Shown here piece by piece: positions 1 through 6,646 of a stretch of 10,701 nt of DNA. How positions within the stretch are numbered: the stretch's first letter is position 1; each line of letters begins with the position of its first letter. The position numbers and the translations under genes are program-made. The notes beneath the pieces are model-generated. The model saw nothing but the letters and a program-made list of their open reading frames with translations, was not told the origin of the DNA and did not search any database. Source of the stretch: RYN-417 sp043745485 (GTDB taxonomy: Bacteria > Patescibacteriota > Saccharimonadia > Saccharimonadales > JACDBH01); NCBI GenBank assembly GCA_043745485.1, contig JAYTSU010000002.1, positions 1 through 10,701 of the forward strand, read 5' to 3'.

Positions 1-804
1 CGTAATCATATGAAAAATCTCGGTATAAACGCCCGGGTAATTGTGAAGGTAGAAACGCGGTCGGCGGTAAAGAATATGGAAGCAATTGTTGAAGCGACCG
101 ACGTTATTATGATTGCCAGGGGCGACTTGGCTGTTGAGACGCCGCCGGAAAGTGTTCCAATTATCCAGCGTCAACTTATTGGACTAGGGATTAAACATGC
201 CAAGCCAACAATTGTCGCAACGCAGATGCTTTTTAGTATGACAGAAGCTCCAGAGCCCACTCGTGCTGAAGTATCTGACGTTGCAACTGCCGTTCTGGTG
301 GGTGCAGACTGCGTGATGCTGAGCGACGAAACTGCCAACGGCCGTTATCCAATTGAAGCTATCAAAATCATGAAACGGGTCATTCTGTATACCGAACAGC
401 ATGCGCCAGTTAAACCGGTGTTTATGGGGGATGCAAGTGGTTCGGTGGCGTCTAATCAGCAGGCGATTAGCACTGCTGTCATAAAACTTGCAAATGAAAT
501 TAAAGCTGATGCCATTGTTGCCGAGACACGATCAGGTGGTACGGCGCTGTTGATTGCTAGCAAGCGAGCCGACATACCGCTAATTGCAGTCACGAGTGAC
601 ACGCGTGTTGCCCAACAGCTGGCAATTGTGTATGCATGCAAGAGTTATGTGCGCCCAGACGACCGCCTCGCGGCACAAAAGCTTGCCAACTGGTTGCAGC
701 TCAATAAGGTACTTGTTACGGGTAATGTTATTGTGTCCTGCTCGGGTCAGCAGCCAGGGCTTATTGGAGGTACTGACACGATCAAGGTACGAGTGCTAGA
801 ATAA
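1..804 (+). CDS. pyk: Pyruvate kinase, C-terminal part (5' end outside window)
   Basis: Pyruvate kinase transfers phosphate from phosphoenolpyruvate to ADP, the last ATP-yielding step of glycolysis, in the cytoplasm. About 267 residues are visible against a usual ~470, so roughly the first 200 are missing; the frame is open from base 1 and the ATG at 10 is internal. The remaining half of the catalytic barrel carries the lysine and metal-binding glutamate in VKVET (codons at 46 and 52) and the metal-binding aspartate of ARGDL (codon at 124). These are followed by PTRAEVSDVA and MLSDETANGRYP. The alpha/beta C-terminal domain follows, with the TRSGGTA loop, and the protein ends normally at GGTDTIKVRVLE. 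No extra PEP-utiliser-like C-terminal domain is present. Small departures from consensus are ARGDLA for ARGDLG and MLSDETA for MLSGETA. It lies 24 bp before pgk. The identification is secure; allosteric regulation cannot be judged. Confidence 0.95.
   Translation, partial: RNHMKNLGINARVIVKVETRSAVKNMEAIVEATDVIMIARGDLAVETPPESVPIIQRQLIGLGIKHAKPTIVATQMLFSMTEAPEPTRAEVSDVATAVLVGADCVMLSDETANGRYPIEAIKIMKRVILYTEQHAPVKPVFMGDASGSVASNQQAISTAVIKLANEIKADAIVAETRSGGTALLIASKRADIPLIAVTSDTRVAQQLAIVYACKSYVRPDDRLAAQKLANWLQLNKVLVTGNVIVSCSGQQPGLIGGTDTIKVRVLE
794..802 (+). promoter_or_regulatory. Extended -10 promoter for pgk
   Basis: TGCTAGAAT is a TG-n plus -10 hexamer (5 of 6 to TATAAT) lying over the end of pyk. 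No -35 is recognisable about 17 bp upstream. The predicted start of transcription is near 809, giving a leader of about 20 nt before the pgk start. The same TGnTAnAAT pattern precedes four other genes in this window, which strengthens the call. Promoter activity is inferred. Confidence 0.5.
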
Positions 805-808
805 AGTC

Positions 809-832
809 ATGAAGGGTGGGACCTGCTTTTGA
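809..832 (+). other. Possible 7-codon leader mini-ORF before pgk
   Basis: An ATG at 809 opens a short frame encoding MKGGTCF and ends in TGA at 830-832. That stop overlaps the pgk TTG start at 829-831 as TTGA. The ATG sits where the extended -10 at 794-802 predicts transcription to begin, so it could be read from a leaderless mRNA and hand ribosomes to pgk. The mini-ORF also contains the presumed pgk ribosome-binding sequence (AAGGGTGG, 812-819). This may be chance; the similar arrangement before pcrA is the main reason to list it. Confidence 0.25.
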
Positions 833-2163
833 GTTTTAATAAGCAAACGGTACGGGATATTGATCTCAAGGGTAAGCGAGTGCTCATGCGCGTGGACTAT
901 AACGTGCCGATTGAAGATGGAAAGATTGCCAGTGATTATCGTATTACTGAAAGCGTACCGACAATACTTTATCTCCTGGAACAGGGCTGCTCGTTGGTAC
1001 TTATGTCACATCTTGGACGACCCGACGGCAAGTCTGACCCAGCCTTTAGTCTGCGTCCGGCGGCGGAGTTATTGAGCAAGCTCATAAGCAAGCCCGTCCA
1101 GTTTGCAATTGATTGTCTTGGTCCAGACACTGCTATGGCAGTGCGGTCTTTAACCCCTGGCCAGATAATACTGCTCGAAAATGTTCGATTTTATCCTGAA
1201 GAAGAGAAAAATGATAAGGACTTTGCAAAGAAACTGGCTAGTTATGGTGAGATATTTGTTGAGGATGCTTTTGGGGTTGTGCACCGAGCGCATGCCTCCA
1301 CAGAAGGGGTAACACATTTTTTGCCAAGTGTCGCTGGCCTATTGCTTGAAAAAGAAGTTGACACCATCACAAATGTTATGAGTAACCCAATTAGGCCGCT
1401 AATGGCAATTATTGGCGGGGCAAAGATTTCTGACAAGATTTCAGTTTTAGAGAAATTTATTGATATAGCAGACTTTATTGCAGTTGGCGGGGCTATGGCT
1501 AACACCTTTTTGCTGGCTGAGGGTATAGATATTGGCAAAAGTCTTGCTGACAAAGAAGACGTGCCGCTGGCTAAAGAAATTATCGAAAAAGCACGAGCGA
1601 AAGCTAAAAAGCAGCCATTTGTTTTTTATCTGCCGCAAGATGGTGTTGTTTCTTCTGATATGAAGAGCCCCAAAGCAACCAGAATTGTCGATTGGGATGC
1701 GCATGTGATTGCCGATATAGAAAGTTATCCCCTGCAGCCACGTCATGAGTCAAGCATTGTTGCTGAAAATGAAATGATACTAGATATCGGGCCCTTTTCG
1801 GGGTCGTTTATTGCGGGTGGGTCACAGCTGGCCCAAACGGTTGTCTGGAACGGGACAATGGGCGTGACTGAAACCGATGGGCCTAACAACGACCCAGTTG
1901 GCCCGTTTGCGCACGGAACGGAAGTTATTGTAGAGGCGCTTATGGGCCAGCATGGCCATCGGCCTTTTACGGTGGTGGGCGGTGGCGACACTGTTTCGTA
2001 TGTTGAAGAGCGTGGGCTCACTAAGGCTTTTAATCATGTATCGACCGGTGGTGGCGCAAGCCTGGAGCTGATGGAAGGCAAGCAACTCCCAGGTGTTGAA
2101 GCCTTGTTGGATAAAAATCCGGTAAAAACTGCTACAATTAAGCATAAGAAGAAAACTACATAA
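829..2163 (+). CDS. pgk: Phosphoglycerate kinase
   Basis: It reversibly transfers phosphate from 1,3-bisphosphoglycerate to ADP, an ATP-forming cytoplasmic step of glycolysis. The TTG start is chosen because translation from it gives the normal family N-terminus (KGKRVLMRVDYNVP), and AAGGGTGG lies about 9 nt upstream. Substrate-site residues are visible: D23 and N25 in RVDYNVP, R38, and H61/R64 in SHLGRP, then VRFYPEEE and DAFGVVHRAHAS. The nucleotide domain has GGAKISDK, GGAMANTF, the GGGDT loop at 384-388 and STGGGAS at 405-411. At 444 residues it is longer than the usual ~390-400. The extra length sits around residues 285-310 (between the LPQDGVV strand and LDIGP), around 346-355 (TETDGPNNDPVGP), and in a basic tail ending KHKKKTT. 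The usual WNGPMG reads WNGTMG (340-345). It is 24 bp after pyk and 1 bp before tpiA. Confidence 0.97.
   Translation: MSFNKQTVRDIDLKGKRVLMRVDYNVPIEDGKIASDYRITESVPTILYLLEQGCSLVLMSHLGRPDGKSDPAFSLRPAAELLSKLISKPVQFAIDCLGPDTAMAVRSLTPGQIILLENVRFYPEEEKNDKDFAKKLASYGEIFVEDAFGVVHRAHASTEGVTHFLPSVAGLLLEKEVDTITNVMSNPIRPLMAIIGGAKISDKISVLEKFIDIADFIAVGGAMANTFLLAEGIDIGKSLADKEDVPLAKEIIEKARAKAKKQPFVFYLPQDGVVSSDMKSPKATRIVDWDAHVIADIESYPLQPRHESSIVAENEMILDIGPFSGSFIAGGSQLAQTVVWNGTMGVTETDGPNNDPVGPFAHGTEVIVEALMGQHGHRPFTVVGGGDTVSYVEERGLTKAFNHVSTGGGASLELMEGKQLPGVEALLDKNPVKTATIKHKKKTT
2130..2138 (+). promoter_or_regulatory. Extended -10 promoter for tpiA inside the pgk 3' end
   Basis: TGCTACAAT matches the TG-n-TAnAAT pattern exactly, 27 bp before the tpiA ATG. 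Transcription would start near 2145 and leave a leader of about 20 nt that contains AAGAAG. No -35 is visible. It would let tpiA be transcribed apart from pgk. Inferred from sequence only. Confidence 0.45.
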
Positions 2164-2164
2164 T

Positions 2165-2947
2165 ATGCGTAAATTACTCATTGTCGGAAACTGGAAAATG
2201 CATTTAAACACTATGCAGGCTAGTATTTTGTTACACCGTCTTCAAGAACGCATCCGGATTTACCGCGATATCGAAGTTGTGATTGCTCCGAGTATGTTAG
2301 TTTTGCAGCCATTGTCTATCCAAATTGACCGCCGAAAATTCCGCTTAGCCGCACAAAATGCATATTATAAAGACGAAGGAGCATACACTGGTGAAGTCAG
2401 CTTCACAATGCTCCATGACCTTGTGCATTATGCCATTATTGGACACTCGGAAAGACGGCATGTTTTTGGCGAGACACTACCCGACGTTGCACTAAAAATG
2501 GAGGCAGCGGTACGCAACGGCATTATGCCCATCTTATGCGTCGGCGAGACAAAGACCGAGCGACTTGCTGGGCATACACGTCGGGTTTTGCATGATCAAG
2601 TTATTACCGCCTTAAAGGGCCTAACAGGCGAAGACATTGAAAATCTTGTGATAGCCTATGAACCAGTCTGGGCAATAGGAACAGGAGATGTTGCAAGTCC
2701 CGAAGATGTCGCGAAAGCTGAACAAGTCATCCGTCACAATATTACGGAGTTGTATGGTAAAAAAGCTGCCGAGAACGTACGGGTACTATATGGCGGCAGC
2801 GTGACTCCAGATGTAGCTCGTGGCTATCTGGACATCCCTGGCATTGATGGGTTGCTGGTCGGTGGGGCAAGCGTAAATTATGCACAGTTTAGCGGTATTG
2901 TTGACGCAGCCTACAAAATGCGTCGTGAGCTTGGAGCAGAAGACTAA
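2165..2947 (+). CDS. tpiA: Triosephosphate isomerase
   Basis: It interconverts dihydroxyacetone phosphate and glyceraldehyde 3-phosphate in the cytoplasm. The 260-residue length is normal for this TIM barrel. All three catalytic residues are present: K11 in GNWKMH, H94 in IGHSERR and E166 in YEPVWAIGTG. The flexible loop follows E166, and the phosphate-binding segments LYGGSVTP and GLLVGGASV lie near the C-terminus. The ATG is 1 bp after the pgk stop, so translational coupling with pgk is likely, although an extended -10 lies in the pgk end. With pyk and pgk it forms a lower-glycolysis cluster; GAPDH, phosphoglycerate mutase and enolase are not in the window. Identification is secure. Confidence 0.98.
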   Translation: MRKLLIVGNWKMHLNTMQASILLHRLQERIRIYRDIEVVIAPSMLVLQPLSIQIDRRKFRLAAQNAYYKDEGAYTGEVSFTMLHDLVHYAIIGHSERRHVFGETLPDVALKMEAAVRNGIMPILCVGETKTERLAGHTRRVLHDQVITALKGLTGEDIENLVIAYEPVWAIGTGDVASPEDVAKAEQVIRHNITELYGKKAAENVRVLYGGSVTPDVARGYLDIPGIDGLLVGGASVNYAQFSGIVDAAYKMRRELGAED

Positions 2948-2967
2948 TGAAATCTAGGAATTATTAA
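2947..2967 (+). other. Possible 6-codon mini-ORF between tpiA and the next gene
   Basis: The tpiA stop overlaps an ATG as TAATG (2945-2949). That ATG opens a frame encoding MKSRNY, which ends in TAA at 2965-2967, one base before the ATG of the following gene. The next gene's ribosome-binding sequence AGGAA (2956-2960) lies inside it. It could carry ribosomes across the 21-bp gap or be coincidental. Confidence 0.15.
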
Positions 2968-2968
2968 A

Positions 2969-3862
2969 ATGGCAGGCCGTCCACGATCAATTGATAACTC
3001 TAAAGTATTCGATGTTGCAAAGCCCGGGAACGCAAAGCCCATGGGGACATCCCGGCCCGTTATAGTGAGTCATTTAGCCCCTATTAAAGATTCGACCGTT
3101 ATAACTGTCTCTGGTAGTGACGATATGGATACAAAGCTTGCACCCCCATCAACTGCTCGAAAAGTGATTAGCCCCATGCTTGAACAGGCTCCAGCCCAAA
3201 GTACTGAAAAATCCAAGGTTACCATAATAAATGAGCCAGAAGCTGCGCTAGACACTGCGCCTATTGTGACCTCTAAGAGAGAGCTTAAGCTGCAACCAAT
3301 AACTCAAAGTGCTGAAGAGCTACCAGTTGAAACACAACAACGCTCAGGAACAACAGATCCTGCAGAGGAACTAGCACCTGATGCAGAAACTACCGAGGCG
3401 AACCAGACTGTCGTTGACGGAGCTCCTGAAGTCACTACAGAACTCAGTGACGCTGCAGTAGCTACACCCGAAGAATCTGCCGTATTAGAAGTCCAGCAAC
3501 CAAAAGTTGTTGATGAAAAGGAAGCTACAGTAGGCACGCAACAGCCTGATGCTCCCACGCAAGAAACACTTGGTTCGGAAACAGCAAGTGTCGATGCATT
3601 GGCTGAAGCCTCAACTAAGCCTAAAGAAGAAGCCAAAAAAGCTGAAGATGAAGCCAAGAAGGCTGCCGATTTACAAGGACTTATAGATAGCAAAAAATAT
3701 TTTGTACCGCTCGCACATGATAGCAATCAAAAGAAGGGTAGCTCCAACACGTTTATGATCTTTTTACTGATAATACTCTTAGCTGCAGCTTATTACGTTG
3801 CTGTTGACGCCAAAATAATAGACACGGGCATACCAATGCCATACCACCTGTTTAAGCAGTAA
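2969..3862 (+). CDS. Uncharacterised P/T/E/A-rich protein with one C-terminal membrane segment
   Basis: I do not recognise a named family. The ATG is supported by AGGAA 8 nt upstream. The 297-residue protein begins with a short basic segment (MAGRPRSIDNSKVFDV). Residues ~30-215 are low-complexity, acidic and rich in Pro, Thr, Glu, Ala and Val, probably disordered. A charged helical stretch at about 218-240 (repeats of EAKKAEDEAKKA type) looks like a short coiled coil. One strong transmembrane helix lies at about 261-281 (MIFLLIILLAAAYYVAV), with a short tail ending PYHLFKQ. There is no signal peptide. Lysines before the helix put the long N-terminal part in the cytoplasm and about 16 residues outside. 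It lies 21 bp after tpiA and 53 bp before pcrA, so context gives no clear role. It could be a scaffold or envelope-organising protein; that is speculation. Confidence 0.85.
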   Translation: MAGRPRSIDNSKVFDVAKPGNAKPMGTSRPVIVSHLAPIKDSTVITVSGSDDMDTKLAPPSTARKVISPMLEQAPAQSTEKSKVTIINEPEAALDTAPIVTSKRELKLQPITQSAEELPVETQQRSGTTDPAEELAPDAETTEANQTVVDGAPEVTTELSDAAVATPEESAVLEVQQPKVVDEKEATVGTQQPDAPTQETLGSETASVDALAEASTKPKEEAKKAEDEAKKAADLQGLIDSKKYFVPLAHDSNQKKGSSNTFMIFLLIILLAAAYYVAVDAKIIDTGIPMPYHLFKQ

Positions 3863-3883
3863 GCCGCATAAAATTCCGCAGTT

Positions 3884-3892
3884 TGATACAAT
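3884..3892 (+). promoter_or_regulatory. Extended -10 promoter for the pcrA-NUDIX pair
   Basis: TGATACAAT matches TG-n-TAnAAT exactly in the 53-bp spacer before pcrA. There is no convincing -35. Transcription would start near 3899, giving a leader of about 17 nt that lacks a good Shine-Dalgarno sequence. It probably serves pcrA and the coupled NUDIX gene. Confidence 0.5.
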
Positions 3893-3898
3893 GGAATG

Positions 3899-3919
3899 AT
3901 GCACGAGCGTAGTATATGA
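3899..3919 (+). other. Possible 6-codon leader mini-ORF overlapping the pcrA start
   Basis: An ATG at 3899 (with another in frame at 3896) encodes MHERSI and stops at TGA 3917-3919. This overlaps the pcrA ATG (3916-3918) as ATGA. The ATG coincides with the transcription start predicted from TGATACAAT at 3884-3892. The layout resembles that before pgk: leaderless ATG, 6-7 codons, then TGA overlapping the true start. With no strong Shine-Dalgarno upstream of pcrA, termination-reinitiation is a plausible way to start it. Confidence 0.3.
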
Positions 3920-6099
3920 ACGATAGTCCTATTATTGACCCATGGGCGCAAGAAACAATTGTTAATACGAGCCGCTTGCTTATGGGACTCAACCCAGAGC
4001 AACAGCGAGCCGTTGAAACAACTGAAGGGCCACTTTTGATCCAGGCCGGAGCTGGCAGCGGCAAGACAAAGACTTTAACACACCGCATAGCCTATATAAT
4101 CGCTACTAACAAAGCTACTGCTTATAATATCCTTGCGGTAACCTTCACGAATAAGGCTGCCAAAGAGATGCGAACCCGGATTGCTCATTTGCTGAATGAA
4201 AATGCCGAGAACAGAACGTTTATGCCATATACAGGCACATTTCATGGTATTTGCGTACGACTATTACGCCAAGACGGTGACCATATTGGCTTGCCTAAGA
4301 ACTTTGTAATTTTTGATGAAAGTGATCGGCAAAGCGCCGTAAAGCAGGCCATTAGGCAGCTGCATATGGACGAAAAAGCTTTTCCACCCCGCATGATCAG
4401 TGGTCTGATAAGCACTGCTAAGAATGACTTAGTTGGGCCTGCCGAATACGCAAGCTTGGCTGGGTCACCTGCACAAGACGCAGCCGCAAAAGTGTATCCG
4501 CTGTATGAAAAGTCTCTTAAAGATGCCGGCGGATTGGATTTTGATGACCTCATCTTAAAGACAGTGCAGATGCTTGAGAAAAGTGAACAGGTCAAAGACA
4601 AGTGGCAACGACAATTTGCATATGTCATGATTGATGAGTATCAAGATACGAATGCCGCTCAGTATAAACTAGTAAAACTTCTGACAAATGAAAAGAATAA
4701 CATCGCTGTCGTTGGCGACGACTGGCAATCGATTTATAGTTGGCGCGGTGCGGATTTTCGCAATATTCTAAACTTTGAACGTGATCATCCAACTGTGACA
4801 GTCATAAAGCTCGAACAAAATTACCGCAGTACCAAGGCAATCTTGGACGCAGCTCACGCAGTCATTACCAAAAATACCCAGCGTTCTGACAAAAAACTGT
4901 GGACAGAGTCAGGCAGTGGTGTGCCTGTGCAAATTCTCCAAACGCAAAGCGAGCGAGCTGAAGGCGAGGCGATAATTCGTCGTGTTCAAACAAATATTGA
5001 GATGGGAAACCGTCGTTACAACGACTTCGCAGTTTTATATCGTACCAACGCACAGAGCCGGTCTGTTGAGGAGATGTTTGTTCGATATGGCATCCCATAC
5101 CGAGTTGTCGGTGGTGTTCGGTTTTATGATCGAAAAGAAATCAAAGACGTTATTGCATACCTTCGGCTTATTTTCCAACCCGAAGACTTTGTAAGTTTTG
5201 AGAGGATCGCCAATGTTCCAACGCGTGGCTTAGGTGCCAAGTCACTCAGTACATTTATGGTCTGGGCACGAAATAGAGGCAGCTTGCTTGAAGGGCTCGA
5301 GACGGTGCGTGACTGTCCTGGCCTTACGCCGAAGGCGGTAAAAGGATTTACTGACATCGCGGACATATTGATTAGCTACCGTGAAATAATGATGGATACA
5401 GCGGTGGCTGGAATTATAGACAGCTTACTTCGTCGTTTAGATTATTATGCATATGTAGAAGACGGCAGCCTGCAAGGCGAATCACGTGCCGAAAACGTCC
5501 GCGAACTTATATCGGTTGCAAAGGCCTATCAAGACGTGGGTCTTGACGGTTTCTTGGAAGAAGTAAGCTTGGTGAGCGACCTAGACTCAGCGGATTTTAA
5601 TGGTAATGCAGTCACGCTCATGACCTTACACGCGGCAAAAGGTTTGGAATTCCCGGTTGTTTTTATGGTGGGCTTGGAGGAAACAATCCTGCCACATAGC
5701 AGGGCGTTATATGACCCTAATGAAATGGAAGAAGAGCGCCGTTTGATGTATGTGGGCATGACGCGGGCAAGGGAAGAATTGTATTTGATCTATGCGTCTG
5801 CAAGAGTGTTATATGGAGGCATGCAGCATAATCCTCCAAGTAGGTTTTTATCTGAAATAGAAGGACAAAGTAGTGTCATAGTGCCGCTACCAACGCCAAG
5901 TGTATATGACCAAGACGCACCGTTGTTATCAAACGAACCTCGGTATGTGGTTGAGCTTAATCAAGGAGACACCGTCAAACATCAGGTATTTGGAACTGGA
6001 ACGGTTATGGACATCGATGGAGATAATATAGCGGTTCTATTTAAGACCAAGGGACTAAAACGCCTAAACGCAACTTTTGCACCACTAGAAAAACTTTGA
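3916..6099 (+). CDS. pcrA: UvrD/PcrA-family 3'-5' DNA helicase
   Basis: A superfamily 1A ATP-dependent helicase of the kind that unwinds DNA in nucleotide-excision and mismatch repair and clears recombinase or stalled replication intermediates. At 727 residues it is full length. The motifs run in order: Q-motif LNPEQQRAV; Walker A GAGSGKT with K50; Ia VTFTNKAAKEM; Walker B DEYQD (240-244); motif III GDDWQSIYSWRG from 267, with W where many members have D; IV LEQNYRS; V TLHAAKGLEF; VI VGMTRAREEL (R617 and R619 region). The last ~45 residues (GDTVKHQVFGTGTV and on) match the Tudor-like C-terminal segment of PcrA/UvrD, which contacts RNA polymerase in Bacillus and E. coli. A 24-residue N-terminal extension precedes the Q-motif; the start is less certain because no good ribosome-binding site precedes it. 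It ends in tandem TGA codons overlapping the NUDIX start. Confidence 0.96.
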   Translation: MNDSPIIDPWAQETIVNTSRLLMGLNPEQQRAVETTEGPLLIQAGAGSGKTKTLTHRIAYIIATNKATAYNILAVTFTNKAAKEMRTRIAHLLNENAENRTFMPYTGTFHGICVRLLRQDGDHIGLPKNFVIFDESDRQSAVKQAIRQLHMDEKAFPPRMISGLISTAKNDLVGPAEYASLAGSPAQDAAAKVYPLYEKSLKDAGGLDFDDLILKTVQMLEKSEQVKDKWQRQFAYVMIDEYQDTNAAQYKLVKLLTNEKNNIAVVGDDWQSIYSWRGADFRNILNFERDHPTVTVIKLEQNYRSTKAILDAAHAVITKNTQRSDKKLWTESGSGVPVQILQTQSERAEGEAIIRRVQTNIEMGNRRYNDFAVLYRTNAQSRSVEEMFVRYGIPYRVVGGVRFYDRKEIKDVIAYLRLIFQPEDFVSFERIANVPTRGLGAKSLSTFMVWARNRGSLLEGLETVRDCPGLTPKAVKGFTDIADILISYREIMMDTAVAGIIDSLLRRLDYYAYVEDGSLQGESRAENVRELISVAKAYQDVGLDGFLEEVSLVSDLDSADFNGNAVTLMTLHAAKGLEFPVVFMVGLEETILPHSRALYDPNEMEEERRLMYVGMTRAREELYLIYASARVLYGGMQHNPPSRFLSEIEGQSSVIVPLPTPSVYDQDAPLLSNEPRYVVELNQGDTVKHQVFGTGTVMDIDGDNIAVLFKTKGLKRLNATFAPLEKL

Positions 6100-6581
6100 T
6101 GAAAAAGCTATGGGGTTTGGTAGGTTATGGATTGTTCTGGCTTGGGTGGCCAGCCTGGGTTGTGTATTTTCGATTTTCAGGTACACGGTCACGAGTTTTG
6201 GTTGTATGCAATGACGAAGTACTTCTCGTAAAGGGCTGGCTTGGGACAAATCAATGGTGTCTGCCTGGAGGTGGTGTCAAAAAAGGTGAGCAGCCAATTG
6301 CTGCTGCAGTGCGTGAGCTTTGTGAAGAAACTGGTGTAACCACTCCCGAAAGTAACCTAACGCAACTTGGCTCTTATAAACACACACAGCACGGCTTTAA
6401 TTATAATGCTCAATTATTTTGCCTCCGCTTGCCACAAAAACCACAACTTCGTATGCGCAAGGGCGAAATTTTAGATGCTGCGTGGTTTCAATTAAACTCG
6501 GCACATACCCTCAAGCTTGATGACGAGGCCCGCTTGGCAATTAGGCTCTATAACCCATTAGAACAGAGAAGTTTGTTATAA
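6099..6581 (+). CDS. Membrane-anchored NUDIX hydrolase
   Basis: NUDIX enzymes hydrolyse nucleoside diphosphates linked to another moiety; the substrate here is unknown. The Nudix box is complete: G58, E64, R72-E73-L74, E76-E77 and G79-V80, matching GX5EX7REUXEEXGU, preceded by WCLPGGG. Residues ~5-25 (WGLVGYGLFWLGWPAWVVYF) form one hydrophobic, Trp-rich segment, probably a membrane anchor or amphipathic helix that holds the domain at the inner membrane. The ATG at 6099 is preferred over TTG at 6096 because it overlaps the pcrA stop as TGATG, the usual coupled arrangement, and no Shine-Dalgarno is seen. At 160 residues it is slightly longer than a minimal Nudix domain because of the anchor. 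Coupling to a repair helicase could suggest nucleotide-pool cleaning, but the membrane segment also fits a lipid-linked or cell-wall nucleotide substrate. Confidence 0.9.
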   Translation: MKKLWGLVGYGLFWLGWPAWVVYFRFSGTRSRVLVVCNDEVLLVKGWLGTNQWCLPGGGVKKGEQPIAAAVRELCEETGVTTPESNLTQLGSYKHTQHGFNYNAQLFCLRLPQKPQLRMRKGEILDAAWFQLNSAHTLKLDDEARLAIRLYNPLEQRSLL

Positions 6582-6582
6582 T
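6574..6582 (+). promoter_or_regulatory. Extended -10 promoter for the wall-protein gene
   Basis: TGTTATAAT is a perfect extended -10, lying over the NUDIX stop codon (6579-6581). No -35 is evident. Transcription would start near 6589, leaving a leader of about 58 nt before the ATG at 6647. Confidence 0.55.
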
Positions 6583-6608
6583 AGTAAAGCCTTTTATAAG
6601 AGGTTACT
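6583..6608 (+). other. Weak stem-loop in the leader of the wall-protein gene
   Basis: AGTAA (6583-6587) can pair with TTACT (6604-6608), and CCTTT (6590-6594) with AGAGG (6599-6603, one G-T pair), leaving a TATA loop and a 2-nt bulge. No T-run follows, so it is not an intrinsic terminator. The predicted transcription start near 6589 would remove most of the outer stem. Its significance is doubtful. Confidence 0.15.
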
Positions 6609-6635
6609 CTAGCAACTCACATATATCTTTTTGAT

Positions 6636-6641
6636 AGGCGG
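6636..6641 (+). promoter_or_regulatory. Ribosome-binding site of the wall-protein gene
   Basis: AGGCGG lies 5 nt before the ATG at 6647 and supports that start, which is followed by a basic N-terminus and a membrane segment. Confidence 0.5.
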
Positions 6642-6646
6642 TATTT

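Noticed and set aside
1742..2211. Antisense open frames across the 3' part of pgk (92 and 129 codons)
   Set aside because: They lie opposite conserved GGGDT and STGGGAS coding sequence and overlap each other; no independent coding evidence.
2969..3010. AT-hook in the N-terminus of the unknown membrane protein (AGRPRS)
   Set aside because: The AT-hook core is RGRP flanked by basic residues. Here only GRPR is present, once, which is insufficient to propose DNA binding.
6096..6098. TTG start for the NUDIX gene
   Set aside because: It is directly followed by ATG, which forms the classic TGATG overlap with the pcrA stop; TTG adds only one residue.
6097..6102. Tandem TGA TGA at the end of pcrA as a sign of TGA recoding to glycine
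   Set aside because: All genes read without internal TGA, glycines use GGN codons, and PcrA ends at its normal C-terminal domain. The second TGA only overlaps the NUDIX start.
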